A stretch of 64,000 nt of DNA from NCBI RefSeq assembly GCF_027019125.1, contig NZ_JALUXE010000014.1, positions 62,001 through 126,000 of the forward strand, given 5' to 3'. The notes beneath the pieces were generated by a model that saw nothing but the letters and a program-made list of their open reading frames with translations, was not told the DNA's origin and did no database searches. This document shows positions 50,562-60,570 of the stretch, one piece after another. Origin of the DNA: Roseovarius sp. (GTDB taxonomy: Bacteria > Pseudomonadota > Alphaproteobacteria > Rhodobacterales > Rhodobacteraceae). Each line of letters opens with the position of its first letter. Within the stretch, counting starts at the first letter, position 1. The position numbers were made by a program, and so were the translations under genes.

Positions 50562-51767
50562 ATGACCAGCCTGCCCCGCACCGCCTGCACCTTTTCGCCC
50601 CCCGTGATGGAGGCGCGGCGCTGGCTCGATGGGGTCACATTCCCGGCCGACCGGCCACTCATCAACGTAAGCCAGGCGGCCCCCGTCGCCCCGCCCCCCG
50701 AGGCGCTGCGCCGCGCGGTGGCCGAGGCGGCGCTGCATGAACCGCAGGCGCATCTTTATGGCCCCGTGCTGGGCCTGCCCGACCTGCGCGCCGAAGTGGC
50801 CGCACACTGGTCCGCCAGCTACGGCGGCAGCATCGCCGCCGGTCAAGTCGCCATCACCTCGGGCTGCAATCAGGCCTTTTGCGCGGCGATCACCACGCTC
50901 TGCGCCGAAGGAGATGAAGTTATCCTTCCAACCCCTTGGTATTTCAATCATAAAATGTGGCTCGACATGGCGGGTGTGCGCGCTGTCCCGCTGCCTGCGG
51001 GTGCCGAACTCTTGCCTGATCCGGATCATGCGGCGGCGCTGATCACGTCGCGCACCCGCGCCATCGTGCTCGTCACCCCCAACAATCCGGGCGGCGTGGA
51101 ATATCCCGCCGACCTCACCCGCGCCTTTTACGCGCTGGCCCAAGAGCGCGGCATCGCCCTTATCGTCGATGAAACCTACCGTGATTTCGATGCCCGCCCC
51201 GGCGCGGGCCATGATCTCTTTCACGATCCCGACTGGGCCGACACGCTCATTCAGCTCTACTCGTTTTCCAAAGCCTATCGCCTGACAGGCCACCGCGTCG
51301 GCGCGATGGTGGCCTCACCGACCCGGCTGGCAGAGGTCGAGAAATTCCTCGATACCGTCACCATCTGCCCTAACCAACTGGGCCAGATCGCGGCGCTCTG
51401 GGGGATGCGCAACCTCGGGCAATGGCTGGCCGGTGAACGCGCCGAAATCCTCGACCGGCGCGCGGCGATCCATGACAACATGCCGAAACTTGCAGGCCAA
51501 GGCTGGAGCCTGCTGGGCTGCGGGGCCTATTTCGCCTATATGGCGCATCCATTCGACATGGCTTCGGACACGCTCGCACAGGCGCTGGTGCGCGACGCAG
51601 GCGTGCTCCTGCTCCCCGGCACGATGTTCCGGCCCGCCGATGACCCACAGGGGCTGCGCGAATTGCGCGTGGCCTTCGCCAATCTCGATCGCGCGGGGAT
51701 CGACACGCTCTTTGACCGGCTCGCAGCCCTCCGCTGGCCCCTTGTCGCGGACGGTCACAGCGCGTAG
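50562..51767 (+). CDS. PLP-dependent aminotransferase (class I/II fold)
   Basis: The 401-residue enzyme has INVSQAAP at the N-terminus, HLYGPVLGLPDLRAEVA, LVTPNNPGGVEYP, DETYRDF and YSFSKAYRLTGHRVGAMV with the PLP lysine in SFSK. The late PEFRELRVAFAN-like region (LRELRVAFANLD) holds the substrate Arg. The amino donor cannot be told. It follows gpt closely and lies 44 bases before ppiD on the same strand. Confidence 0.9.
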   Translation: MTSLPRTACTFSPPVMEARRWLDGVTFPADRPLINVSQAAPVAPPPEALRRAVAEAALHEPQAHLYGPVLGLPDLRAEVAAHWSASYGGSIAAGQVAITSGCNQAFCAAITTLCAEGDEVILPTPWYFNHKMWLDMAGVRAVPLPAGAELLPDPDHAAALITSRTRAIVLVTPNNPGGVEYPADLTRAFYALAQERGIALIVDETYRDFDARPGAGHDLFHDPDWADTLIQLYSFSKAYRLTGHRVGAMVASPTRLAEVEKFLDTVTICPNQLGQIAALWGMRNLGQWLAGERAEILDRRAAIHDNMPKLAGQGWSLLGCGAYFAYMAHPFDMASDTLAQALVRDAGVLLLPGTMFRPADDPQGLRELRVAFANLDRAGIDTLFDRLAALRWPLVADGHSA

Positions 51768-51811
51768 ACAGTCGCCCAACACGGGCGCAAGCCACCAACG
51801 AACAGGGGGCC

Positions 51812-53659
51812 ATGATGGCGGGCAAAGGTATTTACAAAGGCTCAATGTGGGTTCTTATGGGCCTCTTGATCGTCGGCCTTGCCGGGTTCGGCGCAACGAA
51901 CCTCTCGGGCAATGTACGCAGCATCGGCCATGTCGGCACCGCCGAGATTGACGTGACCAGCTATGCCCGCGCCCTGCAAAACGAAATCCGCGCCCTCGAA
52001 GCCCAACGCGGCAGCGCCATGACCTTTGCCGAGGCCCGCGCCGCCGGGGTGGATACCGATGTGCTGGGCCGCCTGGTGGCGCGCGCCGCGCTGGAACATG
52101 AGGCCGATCGCCTTGGTTTCTCGGTCGGCGACGAGAACCTGCGCGAACAGATCCTCGACATCCCCGCCTTTCAGGGCCTTGACGGCAGCTTTGATCGCGA
52201 GGCCTATCGCTTTGCGCTCGATCAGGCCGGGCTGAACGAATCCCAGTTCGAGGAAAACATCCGCGCCGAAACAGCAAGCACGCTGGTGCAGGCCGCCGCC
52301 TTGGCAGGATTGCAGACGCCCAGCGCCTATATGGACACGATGATGACATATCTGGCCGAGCGGCGCAGCCTGGCCTTTGCCGTTCTCGACCGCAACGCGC
52401 TGGAAACCGGTCTGCCGGTCCCGTCAGAGGACGACCTCAAGACCTATCACCAGAGCCATCTGCCCGATTTTACCACGCCGGAAACCAAGACCATTACCTA
52501 TGCCTGGGTCACGCCCGCGATGATCCTCGACAATGTCGAGGTGGACGAGGCAGCGCTGCGCGAGGCCTATGCCGACCGTGAGGCCGATTTCAACCTGCCC
52601 GAACGCCGGCTGGTGGAACGCCTGGCCTTTGCCGATGCCGAGGCCGCGACCCGCGCGCGCGCCCGGATCGACGAAGGCATTGCCCTTGAAATGCTGGTCT
52701 CCGAACGGGGGCTCGACATGGCCGATATCGACATGGGCGATGTAACGCGCGAGGAACTGGGCGCAGCCGGGGATGCGGTGTTCTCCGCCGAGGCGGGCGA
52801 GGTGGTCGGCCCGATCGAAACCAATCTTGGCCCGGCGCTCTTTCGCGTCAACGCCGTGCTCGCCGCTCAGGTCACGAGCTTTGAAGAGGCGGAACCACGC
52901 TTGCGCGAGGAACTCGCCGCCGACCGCGCCCGTCGCGTGATCGAGGCCCAGATTGACGCCGTGGATGACCTGCTCGCCGGCGGGGCCACGCTCGAGGATG
53001 TGGCCAAGGAAACCGATCTCGAACTTGGCAGCATCGATTGGCATTCTGGCCTGACCGAGGGCATGGCGGGCTATGACAGCTTCCGCGCCGCCGCCGAGGC
53101 CGTGGCCGAAGGCGACTACCCCGAGGTTGCGCAGCTCGCCGATGGCGGCATTTTCGCCCTGCGTCTCGACGGCATCCAGGAGCCGCGCATCCAACCGCTC
53201 GAAACCGTGCGCGACGCGGTGCTGGCGGGCTGGCGGGCCGAGGCCACGGTGGCCGCGCTGCGCGCGCAACTCGAACCACAGCTTGCCGAACTGCGCGCGG
53301 GCGCGAGCTTTGCCGATCTCGGTCTGACCGCCACGGAAGTGACCGACATGACACGCCGCGACTACCGCCCCGAGGCACCGGCCGAATTCATCGACACGGT
53401 GTTTTCGATGACTTCCGGCGAGGTCCGCGTGATCGAGGGCCAAGGCCGCCTCTTCGTGCTGCGCCTCGACAACATCGCACCGCCCCTGCCCGCAGACGAG
53501 GACGAGGATATCGCCCGCCTGCGCAGCGCCCTTCAGGATCAGGTTGCCGCCGACCTCGGGCAGGATCTCTTTCAGGTACTGGCCAATGACATCCGCGCCC
53601 GCGCGGGCGTCGAGCTGGATCAAGCGGCCCTCAACGCCGTGCATGCCAATTTCAACTGA
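51812..53659 (+). CDS. PpiD-like periplasmic peptidyl-prolyl isomerase/chaperone
   Basis: The 615-residue protein has an N-terminal anchor (MWVLMGLLIVGLAGFGATNL), SurA_N-like helices (VTSYARALQNEIRALEAQRGSAMTF), and a parvulin-type PPIase region in the second half (LPERRLVERLAF, EEAEPRLREELAADRARR). It helps fold exported proteins. trpE starts 11 bases later, and the pair ppiD-trpE is probably co-transcribed. Confidence 0.88.
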   Translation: MMAGKGIYKGSMWVLMGLLIVGLAGFGATNLSGNVRSIGHVGTAEIDVTSYARALQNEIRALEAQRGSAMTFAEARAAGVDTDVLGRLVARAALEHEADRLGFSVGDENLREQILDIPAFQGLDGSFDREAYRFALDQAGLNESQFEENIRAETASTLVQAAALAGLQTPSAYMDTMMTYLAERRSLAFAVLDRNALETGLPVPSEDDLKTYHQSHLPDFTTPETKTITYAWVTPAMILDNVEVDEAALREAYADREADFNLPERRLVERLAFADAEAATRARARIDEGIALEMLVSERGLDMADIDMGDVTREELGAAGDAVFSAEAGEVVGPIETNLGPALFRVNAVLAAQVTSFEEAEPRLREELAADRARRVIEAQIDAVDDLLAGGATLEDVAKETDLELGSIDWHSGLTEGMAGYDSFRAAAEAVAEGDYPEVAQLADGGIFALRLDGIQEPRIQPLETVRDAVLAGWRAEATVAALRAQLEPQLAELRAGASFADLGLTATEVTDMTRRDYRPEAPAEFIDTVFSMTSGEVRVIEGQGRLFVLRLDNIAPPLPADEDEDIARLRSALQDQVAADLGQDLFQVLANDIRARAGVELDQAALNAVHANFN

Positions 53660-53670
53660 GGACCGCGCAA

Positions 53671-55182
53671 TTGGAACTGACCCCGTCGTTCGAGGATTTC
53701 GCCCGCGCCTATGAGGCGGGCGAAAATCAGGTGGTACATGCGCGGCTTGCGGCCGATCTCGACACGCCCGTGTCGCTGATGCTCAAGCTGACGGGTGCGG
53801 CGCGCGATGCCTTCCTGCTCGAATCCGTGACGGGCGGCGAATTGCGCGGGCGCTACTCCATCATCGGCATGAAACCCGATGTCATCTGGCAATGTCATGG
53901 CACCGCCAGCCGCATCAACCGTCAGGCCCGGTTCGATCACGACGCCTTCGAGGATCAGCAAGGCGATCCCCTGGCCAACCTGCGTGCCCTCATCGCCGAA
54001 AGCCGCATCGCCCTGCCCGAAGGCATGCCGGCCGCGAGTGCCGGTCTCTTTGGCTATCTGGGCTATGACATGATCCGGCTGGTCGAGCATCTGCCGGATG
54101 TGAACCCCGATCCGCTTGGCCTGCCCGATGCCGTGATGCTCCGCCCCTCGGTCGTGGCGGTTCTGGATGGCGTCAAGGGCGAGGTGATGGTCGTGGCCCC
54201 CGCTTGGGTCAGTAGCGGACAATCGGCGCGTGCCGCCTATGCACAGGCCGCCGAGCGGGTCATGGATGCCGTGCGCGACCTCGAACGTGCCCTGCCGCAA
54301 TCCAGCCGCAGACTCGGCGAAGCGCGTGAAGACGCGGCCCCGGTGTCGAACTTTACCCGCGAAGGCTACAAGGCCGCCGTGGAAAAGGCCAAGGACTACA
54401 TTCGCGCAGGCGACATCTTTCAGGTCGTACCCAGCCAACGCTGGACGCAACCCTTTCGCCATCCCCCCTTCTCGCTCTATCGCAGCTTGCGGCGCACCAA
54501 CCCGTCGCCCTTCATGTTCTATTTCAACTTCGGCGGCTTTCAGGTGATCGGTGCCAGCCCTGAGATCCTCGTGCGCGTCTTCGGCCAAGAGGTGACGATC
54601 CGCCCGATCGCGGGCACCCGGCCCCGTGGTGCCACCCCCGAAGAGGATCGCGCGCTCGAGGCCGATCTTCTCGCCGACAAAAAGGAACTGGCCGAGCATC
54701 TCATGCTGCTTGATCTGGGCCGCAACGACGCGGGCCGCGTCTGCAAGATCGGCACCGTACATCCGACCGAGAAATTCATCATCGAGCGCTATAGCCACGT
54801 CATGCACATCGTCTCGAACGTGGTTGGGGACTTGGCCGAGGATCAGGATGCGCTGAGCGCCCTCTTGGCCGGTCTGCCCGCAGGCACGGTCTCGGGCGCG
54901 CCCAAGGTCCGTGCGATGGAAATCATCGACGAGTTGGAGCCCGAGAAACGCGGCGTCTATGGCGGCGGGGTCGGGTATTTCAGTTCGGGTGGCGACATGG
55001 ATGTCTGCATCGCCCTGCGCACCGCTGTGGTCAAAGAGGACAAACTCTATATTCAGGCCGGCGGCGGCGTGGTCTATGACAGCGACCCCGAGGCGGAATA
55101 TATGGAAACCGTCCATAAATCCAACGCCATCCGCCGTGCCGCCGCCGATGCCGCGCGCTTTGGCGGCGACACCAACGGCTGA
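53671..55182 (+). CDS. trpE: Anthranilate synthase component I, TTG start
   Basis: The 503-residue enzyme converts chorismate to anthranilate with TrpG. It has the tryptophan-sensing LLESVTGGELRGRYSIIGMKP, the chorismate-binding core (GDIFQVVPSQRW, PFMFYFNFGGFQVIGASPEIL, RPIAGTRPRGA) and LPAGTVSGAPKVRAMEII. The apparent start is TTG 53671 with GAGG nine bases before. Its partner trpG lies 3.8 kb downstream after unrelated genes. No trp leader is visible. Confidence 0.96.
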   Translation: MELTPSFEDFARAYEAGENQVVHARLAADLDTPVSLMLKLTGAARDAFLLESVTGGELRGRYSIIGMKPDVIWQCHGTASRINRQARFDHDAFEDQQGDPLANLRALIAESRIALPEGMPAASAGLFGYLGYDMIRLVEHLPDVNPDPLGLPDAVMLRPSVVAVLDGVKGEVMVVAPAWVSSGQSARAAYAQAAERVMDAVRDLERALPQSSRRLGEAREDAAPVSNFTREGYKAAVEKAKDYIRAGDIFQVVPSQRWTQPFRHPPFSLYRSLRRTNPSPFMFYFNFGGFQVIGASPEILVRVFGQEVTIRPIAGTRPRGATPEEDRALEADLLADKKELAEHLMLLDLGRNDAGRVCKIGTVHPTEKFIIERYSHVMHIVSNVVGDLAEDQDALSALLAGLPAGTVSGAPKVRAMEIIDELEPEKRGVYGGGVGYFSSGGDMDVCIALRTAVVKEDKLYIQAGGGVVYDSDPEAEYMETVHKSNAIRRAAADAARFGGDTNG

Positions 55183-55238
55183 GCCATTTGACTCAGGTCA
55201 TTGTGCGCGCGCGTTCGCAGGCTTAAGGCTATCCTTTC

Positions 55239-55258
55239 ATATTCCTATTTAGGAATAT
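55239..55258. promoter_or_regulatory. ATTC-N8-GAAT palindrome (SqrR/BigR-like operator)
   Basis: ATATTCCTATTTAGGAATAT is a near-perfect palindrome with nine-base arms and a TT centre. It contains ATTC-N8-GAAT, the consensus I recall for the persulfide-sensing ArsR-type repressors SqrR and BigR. It sits directly before GGAGGG and the start of the rhodanese gene, over the likely promoter. Confidence 0.65.
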
Positions 55259-55273
55259 AATGGAGGGAAGCCC

Positions 55274-55891
55274 ATGACCCACATGACCCGATTCGCCGCA
55301 CCGGCCCTCTTGGCCCTGTCACTGGCCCTTGCGCCGCTCGCCAGCGCCGCCAGCGAGACCCTGACCCTGCAAGAGCCCGTGGCCGCCGAAACGCTCAGCA
55401 AGAGCAAACAGACCGCCCCCGGTCTCTATATCACCGCCGCCGATGCCGCCCGCGTGCTGGCTGACCACCCCAATGTCGCCCTCATCGACGTGCGCACCCC
55501 GTCCGAGGTGAACCTGATCGGCTACGCCACCGCCGCCGCCGCCAATATCCCCTCGAAACTGATGGACCCGGCCCTCGCTTTCGATGCCGAGAAGGGCATG
55601 TATAAAATGGTCGATAATCCAGCTTTCGTGGACGAGGTGAACGCCTGGCTCGCCAGCGATGCCGCGAAGGGCGTGGATACCCTGCTGGTGATGTGCCGCT
55701 CCGGTTCACGCAGCGCCGCGGCAATCTCCCGGCTGGTAGAGGCCGGGGTGGATGTGACGCTCTACAATGTGGTGGACGGGTTCGAAGGCGACACGAACGA
55801 CGCAGGCGCGCGCGTCGTCAACGGCTGGCGCAACGCCGGTCTCCCCTGGACCTACAAGGTGCGCGCGGGTCTGCGCCCCGGCTATAACTGA
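55274..55891 (+). CDS. Exported rhodanese-like sulfurtransferase
   Basis: The 205-residue protein has a signal peptide ([22 protein letters not shown]), then a rhodanese domain with [17 protein letters not shown] and the active loop [12 protein letters not shown] with the catalytic Cys. Exported rhodaneses handle sulfane sulfur in the periplasm. The start 55274 (or 55283) follows GGAGGG. The operator before it points to sulfide or polysulfide induction. Confidence 0.92.
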   Translation: MTHMTRFAAPALLALSLALAPLASAASETLTLQEPVAAETLSKSKQTAPGLYITAADAARVLADHPNVALIDVRTPSEVNLIGYATAAAANIPSKLMDPALAFDAEKGMYKMVDNPAFVDEVNAWLASDAAKGVDTLLVMCRSGSRSAAAISRLVEAGVDVTLYNVVDGFEGDTNDAGARVVNGWRNAGLPWTYKVRAGLRPGYN

Positions 55892-55929
55892 GACTTGCGG
55901 CGGGCTGTGCCCTCGGGCAAGACAGGCAC

Positions 55930-56472
55930 ATGGCCCGCCTCATCCTCTTCAACAAGCCCTATGACGTGCTGTCGCAATTCACCGACCGTGGAAGCGCAGG
56001 CAGCCCCCGCGCCACGCTCTCGGATTTCATCGACGTGCCGCGCGTCTATCCCGCCGGCCGGCTGGATCGTGACAGCGAGGGGCTGCTGCTGCTGACGGAT
56101 GACGGCCAACTTCAAGCGCGCATCGCAAACCCGCGTTTCAAAATGGAAAAAACCTATTACGCCCAGGTCGAGGGCCTGCCCGATGACGCGGCCCTCGCGG
56201 CCCTGCGTGCCGGTGTCACGCTCAACGACGGCCCAACACGCCCCGCGCGCGTGGAACGGGCGGCGCCGCCAATTCTCTGGCCCCGCACACCGCCTGTCCG
56301 ATTTCGCAAATCCGTCCCCGATTGCTGGCTGAAACTGACCATCTCGGAGGGGCGCAACCGCCAAGTGCGCCGCATGACCGCCCATATCGGCCATCCCACG
56401 CTCCGCCTGATCCGCTGGCGCATCGGGGAGTGGACGCTGGATGGGCTCAGCCCCGGTCAATGGCGGGGCTGA
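55930..56472 (+). CDS. rluE: 23S rRNA pseudouridine synthase RluE-like
   Basis: The 180-residue protein belongs to the RsuA/RluB/E/F group: [16 protein letters not shown] at the start, the catalytic Asp in [21 protein letters not shown] and [24 protein letters not shown]. The lack of an S4 domain fits RluE. It is convergent with the HisA-like gene, with 10 bases between. Confidence 0.93.
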   Translation: MARLILFNKPYDVLSQFTDRGSAGSPRATLSDFIDVPRVYPAGRLDRDSEGLLLLTDDGQLQARIANPRFKMEKTYYAQVEGLPDDAALAALRAGVTLNDGPTRPARVERAAPPILWPRTPPVRFRKSVPDCWLKLTISEGRNRQVRRMTAHIGHPTLRLIRWRIGEWTLDGLSPGQWRG

Positions 56473-56482
56473 GACCTCTGTC

Positions 56483-57226
56483 TCAGAGAAACTCCGCCTT
56501 CGCCTCAGGCACCGCGCGCGCAATCGCCAGCGCCTCGCCCAGGTCGACATCCTTGGACATCAGAGCGCGTCCGATCATGGTGCCGGCGATATTCGGAATA
56601 TAGCGCAGCCGCGCCACATCATCGACCGTCCGAACCGTGCCGCGCGCAATGACGGCATGCCGCGTTCCAGCCGCCAGCCCGGAAATCAGCCCCAGACTGC
56701 CATCGCTATCCTCGATATCTGCGTCAATATCGGTGATCAACAAACCCGCCAGCGGCACACCGTCAAAGGCTGCGATGAACTCGGCCGGGCCAAAGGCCGA
56801 CGCCGTGCGCCAACCATCGGTCATCAACTGCCCTTGATATATGTCGACGGCCACAACGATCTGATCCGGGTGATACTTGGCCAAGGCCTTGACCGCATCG
56901 GGGTTCTGCACGGCCATTGTGCCCAGCACGATCCGCCCTGCCCCCTTGTCGATCCAGCGCTCCACCGCCTCACGCGTGCGGAACCCGCCCCCAAGCTGCA
57001 CGGGAATACCCACGGCACGGATGATCTGCTCGATGAGATCATCGTTGTCGCCCGCACCACGCAGCCCGTTCATGTCCGTCAGATGCATCCACTCGGCGCC
57101 CGTCGCCGCATAGCTGCGCGCAGTCTCGACCGGGTCCACATGCCAACGCACCGGTTCGTCCAGCCGCCCACGAGTCAGGGTGACACATTTGCCGTCGAGA
57201 ATTTCCAAGGTGGGATAGAGGATCAT
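56483..57226 (-). CDS. HisA/HisF-related TIM-barrel protein (HisA paralogue with Glu8)
   Basis: The 247-residue protein starts MILYPTLEILDGKCVTLTRG and has the phosphate loops VQLGGGFRTREAVERW and ARGTVRTVDDVARL of HisA (phosphoribosyl-formimino isomerase). At the position of the catalytic Asp8 it has Glu8 (TLEILDG); the second Asp, in AVDIYQG, is kept. No other his gene is adjacent. It could be a HisA variant or a related isomerase. Start 57226 has AAAGGG; a longer reading to 57304 is unsupported. Confidence 0.85.
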   Translation of the reverse strand: MILYPTLEILDGKCVTLTRGRLDEPVRWHVDPVETARSYAATGAEWMHLTDMNGLRGAGDNDDLIEQIIRAVGIPVQLGGGFRTREAVERWIDKGAGRIVLGTMAVQNPDAVKALAKYHPDQIVVAVDIYQGQLMTDGWRTASAFGPAEFIAAFDGVPLAGLLITDIDADIEDSDGSLGLISGLAAGTRHAVIARGTVRTVDDVARLRYIPNIAGTMIGRALMSKDVDLGEALAIARAVPEAKAEFL

Positions 57227-57346
57227 CGCCGTGCCCTTTCGCAATGGATTTGCGCGTAAGGTGGGCGCAATCCGCCATCCCGGCTGTCCCCGGTGCGGCA
57301 TCATGAGGCCCTTTCGCGGCCTGAGTCGGATACCGGCCCTCGGGGG

Positions 57347-58834
57347 CTATTCCGCCTCCAACACCGCCGAGATCGGTGCCAGCGCCACGCTCGCCGCCCG
57401 GTCCGCCAAGCCCCACAGCAGAAGCGCGCTGATCGTATCGGCCCGCAAACGGCCCAGCATGATCACGCCGCCCTCTTGCTGATCGGCACGCATCGCGGCC
57501 TGATCCAGAAATCGGCGGATCGCGGCGGCATTCTGCCCCTGCCCGTCGAAATCCCGGAACAGGCTTGCCGAGGGCACGCCCTCGCGCGCAATCAGCTTTT
57601 GCGCGGTGTTGAGGCCATTCGGATGCATCACCAAGCCATGCCCGCTTTCTTTCAGGATCGGGGCGAGTTGCGCCGTGGCCTCGCGATTCGATTGCAGGCC
57701 AGCGCCCGTGCCCTCCAGCACCGCCACCGCCTGCGGCACCTGCGCAAACCACGCCTGCATCGCCACCTCGGCATCCTCGGGCCGCGCGCCCTCTGGCAGA
57801 TCGGCCATGGCCAAGACCTCGAACCCGGCCGCGTGATAACGCTCCGCCGCCGCTGCCGCGCCGGGCCAGGTCACATCGACCGCGAAACTCAGCGGATAGG
57901 GAAAACTCTGGAGCGCCTCTATCCCGATCGGACTCTGCCCGTCATCCATCAGGATGATCGCCATCAGCGGCTTGCCCTCGGGATTGTCGAACGCCACCCG
58001 ATTGCGCGCGAGCGCGCCTTTCACCGTCTCAGGTTCTACGACACTCTCCACCGCAGTCTCTGGCGTCTCCGGCGTGGGTGCGCCGACACTGGGTAAACGG
58101 TTGGTTGTCACCCCCTCGGCCCGGTTGCCGATCGTGCCCAGCGCAGGCAGGGTCTTGGGACCGCTCTCGGTTTCTGCGTCAGCCTCGGGCAAGGGTGCCA
58201 CCTCGGCCTGTGCCTCGGCTTCGGGCGACATATCCGTCACCCCCTCAGAGCCAGAGGCGTCCGGGATCAGCACCGGTGCCGGCTCTTCCTGCGGAAAGAT
58301 CGAAGCGGTCTCGCTCTCTTCCGTTGCCGCCTCCGGCACAGTCAGCCCCGCGCTCTCCTCGGTTGGCGCAGGTGCAGGCGGCTGCGCGGGATCGGTTGAC
58401 ACCGCCACGGCCCCCTCGCTCGACGGCACCACCGGCGGCGTCCCCTGCGGACTGGGCAACACCGGATCATCGCTCTCGACCGTCACACCGGCCCCCTCGA
58501 CCGCAACCTCGGGGGCATCGGCCAAAGCCGCCACATCGCCCGTCTCGGGCACTGCCGCCGGTGCGGTTTCGACCGCGCCGATCCCTGCGCTGTCATCCGT
58601 TGCGGGCGGGGCCACCTGCGGCACGGCCGCTGCCCCGGGCGCGGGCTGTGTTTCAGGCAGATCCGCTTCCGCATCCTCGCGCCGCAGATCGAACCCCGAT
58701 CCCGCCGGCACTTCAAGGCTGACCGCCTCGGGCGGGACCTCGCCCGGTGCGCCGCTCAGCACAGACAGCGTGCCCAACGCCAGTCCCGAGACCAGCGTTC
58801 CCGTCATCATGCCTGCCAATACTCCGCGTGCCAC
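57347..58834 (-). CDS. Divergent polysaccharide deacetylase (YibQ-like) with long disordered linker
   Basis: The 495-residue protein has an N-terminal hydrophobic anchor (GVLAGMMTGTLVSGLALGTLSVL), about 220 residues of Pro/Ala/Glu/Val-rich linker (residues about 30-250), and a YibQ-type domain from about residue 280: MAIILMDDGQSPIGIEAL, LPLSFAVDV-type barrel, LAMADLPEG, MHPNGLN and SLFRDFDG. The family is related to polysaccharide deacetylases. It is divergent from trpG, 135 bases apart. Confidence 0.88.
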   Translation of the reverse strand: MARGVLAGMMTGTLVSGLALGTLSVLSGAPGEVPPEAVSLEVPAGSGFDLRREDAEADLPETQPAPGAAAVPQVAPPATDDSAGIGAVETAPAAVPETGDVAALADAPEVAVEGAGVTVESDDPVLPSPQGTPPVVPSSEGAVAVSTDPAQPPAPAPTEESAGLTVPEAATEESETASIFPQEEPAPVLIPDASGSEGVTDMSPEAEAQAEVAPLPEADAETESGPKTLPALGTIGNRAEGVTTNRLPSVGAPTPETPETAVESVVEPETVKGALARNRVAFDNPEGKPLMAIILMDDGQSPIGIEALQSFPYPLSFAVDVTWPGAAAAAERYHAAGFEVLAMADLPEGARPEDAEVAMQAWFAQVPQAVAVLEGTGAGLQSNREATAQLAPILKESGHGLVMHPNGLNTAQKLIAREGVPSASLFRDFDGQGQNAAAIRRFLDQAAMRADQQEGGVIMLGRLRADTISALLLWGLADRAASVALAPISAVLEAE

Positions 58835-58969
58835 TGCCTTTGCCCCCTGATCTGCCTGTTTTGCCTGTTATCCGGCCTAGCGCCCCTTGACGGTGCCGCG
58901 CAAGACTGAACAAGTATACCGCGACCGGCCCCTTGGCCTCCAGCCCCCTTTGCATGAGGACAGGCGCGA

Positions 58970-59551
58970 ATGCTGCTTCTGATCGATAACTATGACAGTT
59001 TCACCTATAATCTCGTCCATTATGTCGGCGAATTGGGTGCACAAACCCGCGTCGTGCGCAACGATGCGCTCAACGTCCAGGAGGCGATGGCGATGCGCCC
59101 CGATGGTATCCTGCTCTCGCCCGGCCCCTGCGACCCGGATCAGGCGGGCATCTGCCTGCCGCTGACCCTCGCCGCCGCCGAGGCAGGGATTCCCCTTCTC
59201 GGGGTCTGTCTCGGGCATCAGACCATCGGTCAGGCCTTCGGAGGCCGAGTCATCCGCCATTCCGAGATCGTGCACGGCAAGATGGGCCAGATCCACCATG
59301 AAGGCAAAGGCGTCTTTGCCGGTCTGCCCTCGCCGTTCGAGGCCACGCGCTATCACTCGTTGGTGGTGGAGCGCTCGAGCCTGCCCGACTGCCTCGAAAT
59401 CACGGCAGAGCTGGCAGATGGCACCATCATGGGCCTGCAACACCGCGACCTGCCCATTCAGGGCGTGCAGTTTCACCCCGAATCCATCGCCTCTCAACAT
59501 GGTCACGCCCTGCTCCAGAATTTCATCGACATGATGAAGGTCCCGGCATGA
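58970..59551 (+). CDS. trpG: Anthranilate synthase component II (glutamine amidotransferase)
   Basis: The 193-residue amidotransferase has [23 protein letters not shown], the nucleophile in [15 protein letters not shown], and the catalytic His-Glu in [10 protein letters not shown]. It supplies ammonia to TrpE. GAGGA precedes the ATG. It starts trpG-trpD-trpC-moaC-moeA, each gene overlapping the next. Confidence 0.97.
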   Translation: MLLLIDNYDSFTYNLVHYVGELGAQTRVVRNDALNVQEAMAMRPDGILLSPGPCDPDQAGICLPLTLAAAEAGIPLLGVCLGHQTIGQAFGGRVIRHSEIVHGKMGQIHHEGKGVFAGLPSPFEATRYHSLVVERSSLPDCLEITAELADGTIMGLQHRDLPIQGVQFHPESIASQHGHALLQNFIDMMKVPA

Positions 59552-60570
59552 GCGACCGGCTGAAACCGCTGATCGGGGCCACCGCTGATCGCCCGCTGAC
59601 CCGTGCCGAGGCGGAAACCGCCTTTCAGATCCTGTTCGAAGGCGAGGCGACGCCCGCCCAGACCGGCGGCTTTCTCATGGCGCTGCGCACGCGGGGCGAA
59701 ACGGTCGACGAATACGCCGCCGCCGCCGCCGTGATGCGCGCCAAATGCAACGCGGTGCGCGCACCCGAGGGCGCGATGGACATCGTGGGCACCGGCGGCG
59801 ATGGCAAGGGCACGCTCAATATCTCGACCGCCACCGCCTTTGTCGTGGCGGGCGCAGGCGTGCCGGTGGCCAAACATGGCAATCGCAACCTCTCGTCCAA
59901 ATCCGGGGCCGCCGATGCGCTGACCGAAATGGGGATCAAGGTGATGGTGGGCGTGCCCGTGGTCGAACGCGCGCTGGCTGAGGTGGGAATCGCCTTCATG
60001 ATGGCGCCCATGCACCATCCGGCGATGGCCCATGTCGGCCCCGTGCGCACCGAACTGGGCACGCGCACCATTTTCAACATCCTCGGCCCGCTCACCAACC
60101 CCGCCGGGGTCAAACGCCAACTGACGGGGGCCTTCTCCCGCGATCTCATCCGCCCCATGGCCGAAACGCTGGGGCAATTGGGATCGACCCGCGCCTGGCT
60201 CGTGCATGGCTCGGACGGCACCGACGAGATGACCATCACCGGCATCTCTTGGGTCGCCGCCCTCGAAGAAGACGGCAGCATCCACGAGACCGAATTGCAC
60301 CCGGAGGATTTCGGCTTGCCCGTGCATCCATTCGAGGCCATCTTGGGCGGCACCCCGGCGGAGAACGCCGCCGCCCTGCGCGCGCTGCTCGATGGGGCAC
60401 CCGGCGCCTACCGCGATGCCGTGCTGCTCAATGCCGCCGCGGCCCTGACCGTGGCCGGACATGCCAGCGACCTGCGCGACGGCGTGGCCAAGGCCGCCGA
60501 GAGCATCGACAGCGGCGCAGCCCGCGCCAAGATCGCCGCCCTCGCGAAACTGACATCGGAGACCGTATGA
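59548..60570 (+). CDS. trpD: Anthranilate phosphoribosyltransferase
   Basis: The 340-residue enzyme joins anthranilate to PRPP. It has [44 protein letters not shown] and [34 protein letters not shown]. It overlaps trpG (ATGA at 59548) and trpC (ATGA at 60567). Confidence 0.97.
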   Translation: MSDRLKPLIGATADRPLTRAEAETAFQILFEGEATPAQTGGFLMALRTRGETVDEYAAAAAVMRAKCNAVRAPEGAMDIVGTGGDGKGTLNISTATAFVVAGAGVPVAKHGNRNLSSKSGAADALTEMGIKVMVGVPVVERALAEVGIAFMMAPMHHPAMAHVGPVRTELGTRTIFNILGPLTNPAGVKRQLTGAFSRDLIRPMAETLGQLGSTRAWLVHGSDGTDEMTITGISWVAALEEDGSIHETELHPEDFGLPVHPFEAILGGTPAENAAALRALLDGAPGAYRDAVLLNAAAALTVAGHASDLRDGVAKAAESIDSGAARAKIAALAKLTSETV

